NCBI RefSeq assembly: GCF_937616625.2
Contig: NC_065574.1
Span: 30,568,501-30,632,500, forward strand
Source of the DNA: Mercurialis annua
Lineage: Eukaryota > Streptophyta > Magnoliopsida > Malpighiales > Euphorbiaceae
Length of the DNA stretch: 64,000 nt
Direction of reading: 5' to 3'
Both the position numbers and the translations under genes were made by a program. Positions 48,571 through 58,783 of the stretch are shown piece by piece. The first letter of the stretch is position 1. Each line of letters begins with the position of its first letter. A model generated the notes under the pieces. That model was not told where the DNA came from, did not search any database, and saw only the letters and a list, made by a program, of their open reading frames with translations.

Positions 48571-48904
48571 GTCATATCCCGTATGTTTTTTTTTTTGCTT
48601 TTTCTGTCGAACTTTCGGTAATTATTTTAATCTTTTGGTCGTGGTGCGATTTATGTTGAGTTGGTTGGCCCATGATTTATGTAATTTTCTCGATTGTGCT
48701 CGTGTGGCCCAAGATTCTTTTTCTTGCATGTGCCTTGTTGGCGATGGCCATGCATATACAATTAGACCAATGTCTCATTTGAGACACTGTTATTGTAACA
48801 TCTGGTAGACAATAATAATAATAATAATTAACACGAATAAAACTGTAATTTTATTTTAAGAGAAATTAACCTTAGTGATGTGTATTTAAGTGTAAAATCC
48901 AACA

Positions 48905-48935
<31 letters not shown>

Positions 48936-49533
48936 GCAGTAGTAGTAATGGCAAAGTTGGGTTTTCATCTTTCTTATAAAACCCTAATTCTAACAAAATG
49001 TATTTAAAGAAGTCTATTCTAATTTATTTGTTTTTGCTACAAACAAAACAAGAATTTAAAAGAAAAAAATGAGCCGTCACTAAAGATTTTAATACAGTGG
49101 CTTTCATAAAAAAACTGGGAATTTGTCTCTACCAGTAAAAACAAACTTTCCATAATACCTTGTTAATTATTATTTCTATTCTATAATCTAATTAAGTTTT
49201 GTATTAATAATCGATTTTGATATATTTATAATTCTATTATTATCAAAGAGTTTATTTTCTCTGTATTTGTTATCATATTTCTGAAAAGTATTAACGAATT
49301 GCATGATTCATTTTTGAGTGGTAATTGGTCATATGTTGAAGCAACATTTTGCCAAACTAAAGGTGGTGTTTCGAATCCCTGAAATATGGAGAAACATATG
49401 ATATTTTTATTTCTAAACTTTTAATCTTGTTAATTTTAAAATATTTTGTGAAAAAAAATCTAATAAATGAATAGAAATTCAATGAGTGCTATGTTTATAA
49501 TACTAGAGCAGTATAGTTAATTATATTTGTATA

Positions 49534-49825
49534 CTCCCTCCGTCGTATTTTGTTTGTCCACTATACTATATTTAAAAGTCCCAAAATGATTGTCACAATT
49601 GTATTATATACACATATTTTTCTATTTTACCTCTTAATATTAATGGATATTATTCTTATATTTGTGGTGGCATTTAATCTTATTATTATTTTATTGACTA
49701 TTTTTTTCAATATAGTAATTCTCAAAAACCAAAAAAGGGGTATAAAAGGAAGAATTGTTAGTAATTAATGTTTTCTTAATATGTGTGAAAATAAGAAATG
49801 GACAAATAAAATGAGACAGAGGGAG
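49534..49825. mobile_element. Stowaway-like MITE (292 bp)
   Basis: Terminal inverted repeats begin CTCCCTCCGTCGTATTTTG and, at the other end, CTCCCTCTGTCTCATTTTA (minus strand), both continuing to TTTGTCCA. TA target duplication on each side (49,532-49,533 and 49,826-49,827). The frame at 49,550-49,768 is inside it and not a gene. Confidence 0.92.
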
Positions 49826-50268
49826 TATATATTAACTAGTTGCTAAATATGAGTTATTTGATTATGTGACTGTCATTTAGTTCCTTATTATATGTAATTT
49901 CCATTTTATCAAAATTATTATTTTTGGTATTGCAATTTGTAGTTTATATTTTGATATAAATGGTTGGATCGGATTAGACATTGGTCGCCCGACATGTGAG
50001 AAGAAACTGAGCGACGTAACGTCTCAGTTTGCTCACTACGATGGAATTATTAAATTAAATTTAACGTTTTCATTTGGGTTTACCTTTTCCGGATTATATT
50101 TTAAGGCGGAAACTCAATAAGCTTGACTTGTTGTTGACTTATAACTGTTGAGTATTATGTTTACTATGATTGACTTTACCTTAACTTGTTGTTTGTGGTA
50201 GTCCTATGTGGTGTCTAGTACTCTATATAGTTAGGGTCCGTTTTAATAATTACTTATATTTGTTTAGA

Positions 50269-50650
50269 GGCCTAATTACTCAAAAACCACCCACCTTGTA
50301 ATTTTTTTTCATTTATACCATGACCTAGAAAAATTTTCAATTGTACCCTATTTTTGATTTTTATGTTTCATCTCTACCCTAATGAGTTGAATTGACCTAT
50401 TTTCTTTTAAAAAAGAGTTTAAATTAGTCCTTTATTTTTAATCTATATTCTAATTAAACGTTAATGTTAATCATTTATGTATCTTATTTTTAATATTTTC
50501 ATCTTTAAATTGATTAAATTATCAAAAAATTTACTTTTGGGGTACAAACGAAACATAAAAATCGAAAATAGGGTACAATTGAGAATTTTCCTAGGTCATG
50601 GTATAAATGAAAAAAAGTTACAAGGTGAGTGGTTTTTAAGTAATTAGGCC
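50269..50650. mobile_element. Mutator-type MITE with perfect 9-bp TSD
   Basis: Long foldback: inverted arms of about 100 bp each starting GGCCTAATTACTCAAAAACC and ending in the complement, around an AT-rich centre. The 9-bp target duplication TTGTTTAGA is identical at 50,260-50,268 and 50,651-50,659. It interrupts the LTR of element C in the block that otherwise reads TTGTTTAGACTTGTCGACCG. Confidence 0.95.
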
Positions 50651-51508
50651 TTGTTTAGACTTGTCGACCGTTCGTGCTTTGGATTCAGAGCAGGTTTAGG
50701 CTGTTTGCCAAGATTCACGTGGATACGCAAGCAGTGAGTTTGTAGTGTCATTTACCGCTATTAAGTACCGCAATTTATTTTAGTATTATAAATATTTTTG
50801 AATCGTTTTTAGCGATTATGGATCTGGATTGAAACGAGCTACTGCTTTTATCGAGACTGTGTGCACAGATAAATACTTTGGGATCGGCAGACTAAGGTCT
50901 TGCTTACGCTGGTAATTTGACGAGGATTTGTTCCTGTCCACTTTGAATTTTTCGGTATGCTATGTCATACTTATGCTGGGATCATTTCAATACTGTATTC
51001 CATAATCATATATTATATTAGTATAAAAGGATTTGATTTAAGGGTTTTAAAATTAATAAATGTAAATAGTATTACGAACTCATCTCATTATATCTAACCC
51101 CGTTGTTTTCCCAAATTTTCGAGGTTTATGATTTGAAAGCTGGTCAACTCCGATCCTTTGATTCTTCGGAGGTTTGTTTTATTTTAAATAAATTGTCAAA
51201 CTAATTTTTATTCTTAAACCGCAGTAGAAAACTAGAAGTCTATATTATTCTAGTTTGTTTTTCGAATTGGTCTGACTTGCTTTATTCTATGCTTTGGCAT
51301 TATTATTGTTTAATTGTAGTTATTTTTATTTAATGGTAGTACTTTATTTAAACTGGTATTTTAAGTTGGAGTCTCGGTTGCCCCCGAGAATTGGTTTTTC
51401 TGCAGGTTTATATGATTGGTAGTTTTCCGCAAGGCTTGCTACAGGTTTTGGTAAAACCATACCCATACCCTAGCGCCGGTCGCGATCCATGAATTTGGGT
51501 CGTGACAC

Positions 51509-51520
51509 ACTTGGTATCAG
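51509..51520 (+). promoter_or_regulatory. Primer-binding site of element C
   Basis: TTGGTATCAGAG, one base after the LTR end, complementary to initiator tRNA-Met. The next residue is A instead of C. Followed by ATTTGGTTTCAAACCAAGG. Confidence 0.9.
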
Positions 51521-54500
51521 AGATTTGGTTTCAAACCAAGGCCTTATGCATGTTATGTGTTATGCATTTTTGGCATGATAAGTTGATGTCGTGTCTTAGG
51601 AACTACTGTGAAATTAGGATTTGTGTCGTGTCTTTTGAAACGTCATCTTTTAATTTTAAACTTTCTACATACACCGATAGGAATGTGTTGAGTCAATCTT
51701 TTTATGTCTTGATTTGATGCTAATAGTTTTGTTGTTGATACTGTTTCGTTTGGGTGATTTTAAATTGCTTTTGATTTCTCGGAAAATCTTATTATGGTAA
51801 ATTGCTCTAATTCATGTTTGGGCATGATATCATTTTTCTTATCATATTGTTGGTGCGTTTTACTGGGTGATAGTATTTTGGCTTTTATGCCTTTAATAAA
51901 ATTGTTGATATTGGATTATTTTGTGAGTACTTCTAGCGTTGGCCGAAAGCCTTGATTTTAAAAATGATATTTTATCAGGCTTTGATATTGTTTCGGGTTT
52001 AAATGACGTTTGACTGAATTTTTTTTATCACGTTTTGTGGATTATGTTGCTGGCCACGTATTGTTTTAATTTTTTTAAGAAAATTATTTTGGCCCAACTG
52101 GTATTTTGACATAAAAAGTCAAATAGGTAGTCTGGACACGACACCGTAAAATACTATTTTAGTATCTTGCCAGTAAAAAAAATTAAATTCATGTATTTCA
52201 AATTCTTACATTTGACTGATGATTACAAAAGGGTTATTCTTTTGAAATAAAATGATTGTCTCGTATTTTAAATTTTAAAGGTTACATCTGAATTGTTATT
52301 TCTAAAACGACTTTCTTTGAATTAAAATTATTTTTAAGGGAATACCATTTTGACATTTTAATATTGCATTCGTGATTTTACCATTTTTTAGTTGGTCTTG
52401 TACTCGATTTGCTAATTTTGATTGAAGCTTATGTTTTTAGAAAGGTTGTTAAAAAAAATCGTTTTCTCACTTGGGCGATGAGTTTGATGTTGTTATGTGG
52501 GTGACGTCGAACTTTTTCTTTTGAAAATATTGAAATTTGTTTTAAAATGCGTTTTTCCGGATTTGAAAACTTATTGTATATGTTCTTTTTTACAAATGGT
52601 TCTTGCGGGTTTGACTTAGGTCACCTAAGTTTGGAGTTGAGCTTGGAAGTTGTAATCACTCGGCTAACTCGATGATTTTAAATTGAGGCGTTGAGAACAA
52701 ATTTTAACCATTGATTTGTAAAGAAGTTTTCCGGAAAATGATTTTTTTTCTTAAACTATGGGACTCGATATGAACTTGAAATCTATTTTTGTAAATTTTA
52801 TCTTTCAAGATGGGTATTGATGCGTACTTTCGGTCAATATCTTTATTTATTTTGATCCGATTAGACGTTTTGAGCATGTTATATTATGTTTTAATATTTT
52901 GATCATTTCCGGACAGTTTGAGTTGTAACAATGTCGGTAGGAATTCGTTGACCACATAAGATGGTCTATGCTCAATCCTTTGAGATTTATATTGTTTAAC
53001 CATCCTAATGAGTAATTGTTTTACTGCGAGATGTTTAAGTGTCATTATTTTTGTCTCTCATGATTGATTAAGTTATGTCATATCAGTTATTGACCTCGTT
53101 GGCCTCATTGTGTGGAGTGTCACGTGAGGGTATCTCTCATTAGTTTTTCCTTGGTTTAACTTTTGCGTTGGTGTCAATGTGCGATTCGAACCTTTGTTTT
53201 GACCCTGCGATTAGTTTAGATGTTATAATTCGTTTATGCCAGATCTATTGTTTGAACTCTGGAGATTTTGGGTGATTAATTTTGACATCAAGTAATTTGA
53301 GGAGAGTTTCTTGGGATCATTAGTAGATCCTGTTTAAGAATCTATCTTTGTTATTGGAAGGTGAGTTGAGTTATATTACTCAACACCGATGGAATAATTC
53401 TACTCGTAGGTGTTTGCCTCGTGCGTGAAGCTTCGAGCGTTAGGCGTTTCTAGGTCGGACTAGTTTTTGATAAATTGGAGTATCGAAATTTTTGGCTTTT
53501 GGCATTCTAGAAATAGATTTGGAATCTGTGAATCGAGATTGATCAGTGTAGTAATACGCTAGTGTTTGCATCAGGTAGATCGGTGAAATACCAAAACTGG
53601 TGGTGGGGCTGTGAAGGCGGTTGTGTTGTTTTATTGTTTTTGGAGAAATTTTCAATTTTATTTGAGGTGGAAGTCATTGTTAGGTAAATTTTAGTTCATT
53701 AGTGTTTTGGGTTATTTCGTTAATGACGGTGCAAATTGGTGGATTAGGATAATGAAGATGGGAAAATATGTCAAGTTGGATGAATGCGCGTCTAACAGAG
53801 TGTAATGTATAGTAAATATTTCGAAGGGAAATTGATTTTAAATATTAACTTGTTAAAATAATTGAAATATTTTCAACACGTAATTGTGCCCAGACATATC
53901 ATGAACATGCATTTATAATGTCACAAATGGGATTCCATTGAGCACTTATGTTCATTAAATAAAAGATAAATCAGTAGTTGATACATGCATAATAGTACAT
54001 GCATCACGTGCATAGAAATGATTAGGGTTGGATGTTACTCTTTGGGGATGAGAGATTTCATCTCCTTGGCGCACAATTATGTAAAATGGATTTTTATCGA
54101 TAAATTGTTTTGAGAAAAATGTTTTAAATCAAGCTTGCGAGTCGCATTGTGATAAACCTATTTATAAAGTTGTCGGATTTCAAATGATTTTGAAACTGTT
54201 ACCGAAAGGTAGTTGGACAAATACTCTGTGATGATGGTGGTGAATATTTTTGGATGATTGCGTTGTTAGAGATCGGCCTGTGTTCTCAAAATCTTGTATT
54301 TTATAGAAAATAAGAATAAATTTGAAGTTGCGCTCGTAAAATAGTTGTGCCAAGTGCGGTGTATGTTTATATTCAGATTAGGAAATTTTCGTGATAATTT
54401 CTGATTTATTATTTAAAAGTTTGTGGATTAGGATATTGGTTATGCTCCTGTGTGTTTAGACAATGCATTTTTTAAAAAGACATTATCTTTTCAGATTTTA

Positions 54501-54818
54501 AAGTGTGCAAGTATTTAGGTATATTGATATAAAGATTTTTTATAAATAAAGAAAATTGCATTGCTAACTTTATTCTTTTGAGAAAAGGATGAAATTTCAT
54601 CAAATTTGATTAAAAAAGAATAATAAATTTTTCGGTTGAACGATTTCTTCAAATTGTGTTTTTGTTTGAGAGCAAGATTTAGAAACGACTTAAATTTTGG
54701 ATGTTTGAAACATCAATGTGTATTTCAGTACGAAGGATTTTCCACGGTTTGTGTACTTTCGAGAAAGAGATACATTTATTTTAACAAGTTTAATTTAAAG
54801 ATAACGTAAATTTTGTCA
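51521..54818 (+). mobile_element. Non-coding internal region of LARD-type element C
   Basis: Collinear in opposite orientation with the internal regions of A and B: shared blocks include the leader (51,521-51,720), CTCGGCTAACTCG (52,660), and TACATGCATCACGTGCAT (54,000) with the hairpin at 54,044-54,065. No coding frame. The 3' end and 3' LTR are not seen because element D is inserted at 54,824. Confidence 0.75.
54044..54065 (+). other. Conserved internal hairpin block, element C
   Basis: GGGGATGA-GAGATT-TCATCTCC: eight pairs, one of them G-T. Located in the block shared with A, B and D. Confidence 0.65.
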
Positions 54819-55652
54819 GTTGATGTAATACCCCAAAAGATTTAATTATTTATTTGGGCCACATGTCTAGTTTAAACTCGCTAGAGTGGCGAAATCGGAA
54901 AGATTTCTGATAAAATTAAGATAACTAAGTTTTAGTAGGTCGGTTTTGGAAAAGATAATAGCGAAGAATTTAATAATATATTTCAATTCTAGAGTTGGAA
55001 GTGGAATAGAAAGGAAAAATGCCAAGAAAGGCCCAAAATAAAATGCAGGGACTAAAGTTGTAATTTAACCACTATGTGTTGAAAATGGAAATTCATAGGT
55101 TTTGACGGGAAAGTATTAATATCGAGCTTCGTATTATTTATTGGATATAAATAATACGCAAAAGTTATAATTTAAGAATTTATAGATTTAGTTATGGACT
55201 AAATCGTACAAATGAAAAGTTTAAAGGATAAATGGTAACAAAAAAGGACCAAATGGCACTTAGCCAAGATATATATAATTATTTCATTTGAAAAAGAAAG
55301 ATAAGAGAAAGGAAGAAGTCCAGAGAGTTCCATATCGATCGATATCGTCGTTTCGCCGCCGTTTCGCCGTTTGGAGTCCGATTCAAGCGATTTGCGCGAC
55401 AATCTCTTCGAAATCGAAGGCTCTATCGATCCTAAGCTCCAAATTAAGGTAAGAATCTCGAAATTTGGTGTGAAATTCGAATATACAGGCTGTTTTAGCG
55501 GATTTAGCAAAATTGATGTTTTTGGATCGTTTTTAGCGTTTTGACGAGAACCGAATTACGGGTTTGTGAGGAAATGAAGTGTTTTAGGTGTTTGACGAGT
55601 GGTAGCACGACGGGGCGCCCGAAAATGATGTTTGTGAGGATTTAGCAACATT

Positions 55653-55760
55653 TGTGCGGACGCACAGTGTGCGAATGCACACTTGTAGTGTGCCACACTG
55701 AAGTATGCGAACGCACACTACACTGTGAAGACGCACAGTGCCCTTGCGCACCCGCACAAT
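55653..55760 (+). repeat. Dyad cassette of element D 5' LTR
   Basis: TGTGCGGACGCACA (55,653-55,666), GTGTGCGAATGCACAC (55,667-55,682), TGCGAACGCACAC and related units. The 3' LTR cassette (62,613-62,740) has a visibly different set, while flanking sequence such as GTGGGTCCATGAGG differs little. Confidence 0.88.
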
Positions 55761-56344
55761 GGGTCCATGAGGACCAAAATGGTCTTTTAGCCCTAATTGA
55801 GCGGGATTTCAATATTTTCAAATATTAGACCCAATAACGATTAAGGACCCCGATAATTTAAAAAGTAAGGTTTTAGCTCAACATTTTACGCGAGCAATGA
55901 TAATGGAAAACGCTAAGGATGTTATACGTTTCTCGAATATGAGAAACAAAGTTCGATATATCGTGAATATGATAAAGGAATATCGAGTTCACGAATAATA
56001 TTAAGAATGAAACATAACCCTAGAATTTAAAATATTACACGTATAAAAACACAAGATTAATATCTAACTATTAAACGTTAATTATTATGTATTAGACGTG
56101 TTAGCGAGTAGAGAGGTCAGTAGACGTGGGATGGCGAGGGCATATCATTTCATCGACTACGTCATTGATTGGATTGCTGTTTTTGTGAGTTGCACTTTAA
56201 TTTCGTGTATTACATATTAAAGTTATATTATATATATGTAAATTGTTTACACGCGTCGCATTATATATGATTGATTGAAATGTTATATGTTTTATTAAGT
56301 TTTTATATACGAGGAACTAGTATACGATCAGAAGAAACTAGCTA

Positions 56345-56363
56345 CCTATTGGGTGTCAATAGG
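56345..56363 (+). other. Conserved LTR stem-loop, stem type CCTATTG
   Basis: CCTATTG-GGTGT-CAATAGG, perfect stem after GCTA; CTGTGCGATCACC follows. Confidence 0.82.
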
Positions 56364-57294
56364 CTGTGCGATCACCAGTATCGAGTCAGTCTAGTGCATT
56401 TGCATATGAGAGATGATTTAATACTATATGATATGAAATGACACGATATAAATATGAATTTCGAAGTTGGACAATGAATTCGATACGGTGTAGTCTAGAG
56501 TCCCCGTATCTAGTGAGTTGGACTCACACTTTGGGATTACGAGATAGGTCGTGATAGACGAGGTAGAGTGTGAGCACTCCCAGGTCAGACTATCTGGATT
56601 AGTATGATTTTATTATTCGAAAGTTGTGTCGCATGCTAGGATATTAGTTTCGTACGGATCAAATACCTGTTTATATGTATTATTTTATATTAAATTATTG
56701 TTTTCTTGAAATGCGATGCTATGTTTTATTGTAATGCCGTTAGTAAACTGCAAACTCACTCAGTATTTTCCCAAATACTGACCCCTCACCTTTGATGTTT
56801 TTTCTGGTGCTTAGTATGTGGGCTTAGCTAGAAGCCAGTTTTGAAGTCTAGAAGTCAGCTGTGTATGTATTGTTTCGTGACTTCTGTGAGTGCTGCAGTA
56901 GTGGTCCCGTGTTGACAGAGTCGTAGCCTAGACAGCAGTACAATTTGAGTGTGCATATTACTTGCTGTCTTGTTTATATGTTTTTGTAGGCTACAGGTAG
57001 TATGTTTATTCACAGCCCAGATGCCAGTGATATGTTTTATTACACTAACTTATGTATATAGTACAGCGAGGTCAGTTCGTACTGGGTACGGTAACTAGAG
57101 CCCGCGAGGCTTTAAACAGTTAGTGTAAATATTTGATTAGATGTTATATATGTGTATTTGCTTCCATTATTAATGTAATCTGTTTATTATTTGCGAAAAA
57201 TTCATAGTCGTTTGAGGCTTGCTACGGGTTCCGGAGCTACCACTCCCGTTCCCTAGCGCCGCTTGTGGCTCAATATTTTGGGTCGTGACAATGT

Positions 57295-57306
57295 TGGTAT
57301 CAGAGC
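57295..57306 (+). promoter_or_regulatory. Primer-binding site of element D
   Basis: TGGTATCAGAGC, four bases after the 5' LTR end, perfectly complementary to the 3' end of initiator tRNA-Met (the CCA included). Confidence 0.95.
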
Positions 57307-57742
57307 AGTTGGTCCAGTTACCACTGCAAGTTTGTTTCAATGTTTATTTGAGACCAGTTGTCCCAGTTACCACTGCCATTCTTGTCTGAGTGTTTGTTGA
57401 TTTGGGATACTCTGTCAAGTAAGTAAACCTAGGAACTACTGCAGCAAGAGAGTCGGACCTTAGTTGCCTGCATTTGTTTGATATGTGCATTAGGAATATG
57501 TGGTACAGTGCGCGGAATCAGGGCTACTAACCTATTAAGTGATTAGTATATGTATATACGAACGACTGAGATAACTAAGTGCTTACTACTTTCGCTAGAA
57601 TTGTTAAATGATTATTTGCTTTTAAACTACGTGCATTTGGATTAAATGCTCAATGTTTACAGCATTTTATAAGTTAATATTGGAATTGCGTGTGGAAATG
57701 GGCTAAGATGGTCGCTTATGTTTGAAATTGTTTCTTTTCAGC

Positions 57743-58783
57743 ATGTCTGGGCAGAACGGAGCTCAGTCACATGCTGAGGAAGAACGTGAGAAAGCGCCTC
57801 CTATATGTCAAAATGAATTTCACAATGAAATAGGCGAACCATCTGGAGTCCATCAGAATGGATTCCACGCAAATATTAGAAGATCGCCATAAATTTATCA
57901 GAATGGCTATATGTCTGTGTCAGAGATTGGCAGTTCTTTTGGAAATAGAGGTAGAGTCCATTCGCCAGAAATAGAGTATATTGAAGAAGATGAGGAGGAT
58001 CCTGAGGAGGATCCAGAAGAGGACCCTGAGGAGGATCCAGAAGAGGACCCTGAGGAGGATCCTGAAGAGGACCCAGAAGAGGACCCTGAGGAGGATCCGG
58101 AGGAGGAAAATCTAGAAGAAGAGTTAGAAGGAGAGGAGTTTGAAGAAGAGGAACTGTTAGATGAATCAGACATTGAGGAGTACAGAAGCGAGCATTTCTG
58201 GTCTAGGGTGCGGAGATACCGTGATTTGAGAGAAGATGCAGACATAGCAAATGGTCAGGCACATATAGCTTTAAACCAAGTTAGGAGGCAGATGCGCTCC
58301 ATTTCTAGAGAGATGCTAACAGTAGGGTTGTATTCTGCTAATTTTCTGCGAATGGTTGAGGGAGTCCTTGATCTAAATGAAGATAATAAAACCATCAGCC
58401 GTAGATACGTCAGAGGCTTAGGACCTGAGTTTGGTGAGCTATATGAATATGTAGGTGAACATTTTGGGATGCTCACTACGATGGCCCGTAGAATCGAGAC
58501 TGAACGTGAGTGGGAGGGCGATCCCGTTCGACCCTTCTATTTTAGGCGTGAGTTCCATCCGGATTACGTCAACACATCCTCTAGAATCAGGACCAACCCT
58601 CACTTTGTGCACAGAGGCGGAGGCAACTCCGGTAGAAGAGTTAGGGGCCAACACACAGGCATAGTCATTAGGGAACCTAGCGTTCCGCATCAGGCACCTC
58701 TAGGTATCAGCGATTTACATGCTCTGTGTGTTTGTGTTAATATGTTTGCACGGCTATGTATATGTTTGCTGCATTGCATATAG
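57743..58783 (+). pseudogene. gag-like ORF of element D, broken by a stop
   Basis: Reading starts at ATG 57,743 (MSGQNGAQSHAEEEREKAPP), just after a TTTCTTTTCAG acceptor-like stretch, and hits TAA at codon 50 (57,890-57,892). The same frame continues with another ATG at 57,911. An acidic block follows with about ten (DPEE) repeats encoded by a 12-bp repeat (57,997-58,105), then a charged alpha-helical-looking part (SRVRRYRDLREDADIANG, then RRQMRSISREMLTVGLYSAN) and a basic end (HRGGGNSGRRVRGQ). The last 20 residues run into non-coding DNA. No zinc knuckle, protease or polymerase is present. First-ORF position after the primer site suggests a gag N-terminal relic. I cannot match it to a named gag. 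Confidence 0.6.

Larger units (their letters stand above)
47914..51507 (+). mobile_element. 5' LTR of LARD-type element C
   Basis: Starts TGTAATACCCC right at the break in element B's LTR and ends GGGTCGTGACA at 51,507. About 650 bp inside lies a fossil junction: TTCGAGGACGAATTTTATATAAG, GTTGGAGAGAA, then a second LTR start TGTCATATCCCG at 48,570. The rest includes a 16-bp dyad TGTCTCATTTGAGACA (48,771-48,786), ATA-rich microsatellites, two MITEs, the RNA stem-loop region in decayed form (50,840-50,858) and the end block TAGCGCCGGTCGCGA. Confidence 0.8.
54824..57290 (+). mobile_element. 5' LTR of element D (group 2)
   Basis: Starts TGTAATACCCCAAAAGATT and ends GGGTCGTGACA; 2,467 bp. Features along it: a 14-bp palindrome ATATCGATCGATAT (55,332-55,345), a splice-donor-like AAGGTAAGAATC (GT at 55,449), dyad cassette (55,653-55,760), stem-loop (56,345-56,363), and end block TTCCCTAGCGCC. 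Compared with the 3' LTR it lost about 18 bp near 56,480 between short TACG repeats. Confidence 0.93.

Noticed and set aside
49550..49768. Hydrophobic 72-codon frame
   Set aside because: Lies entirely inside a Stowaway-like MITE with clear inverted ends and TA duplication.
57907..58245. Serine-rich open frame on the minus strand
   Set aside because: Shadow of the DPEE-coding repeat of the gag-like ORF on the plus strand.
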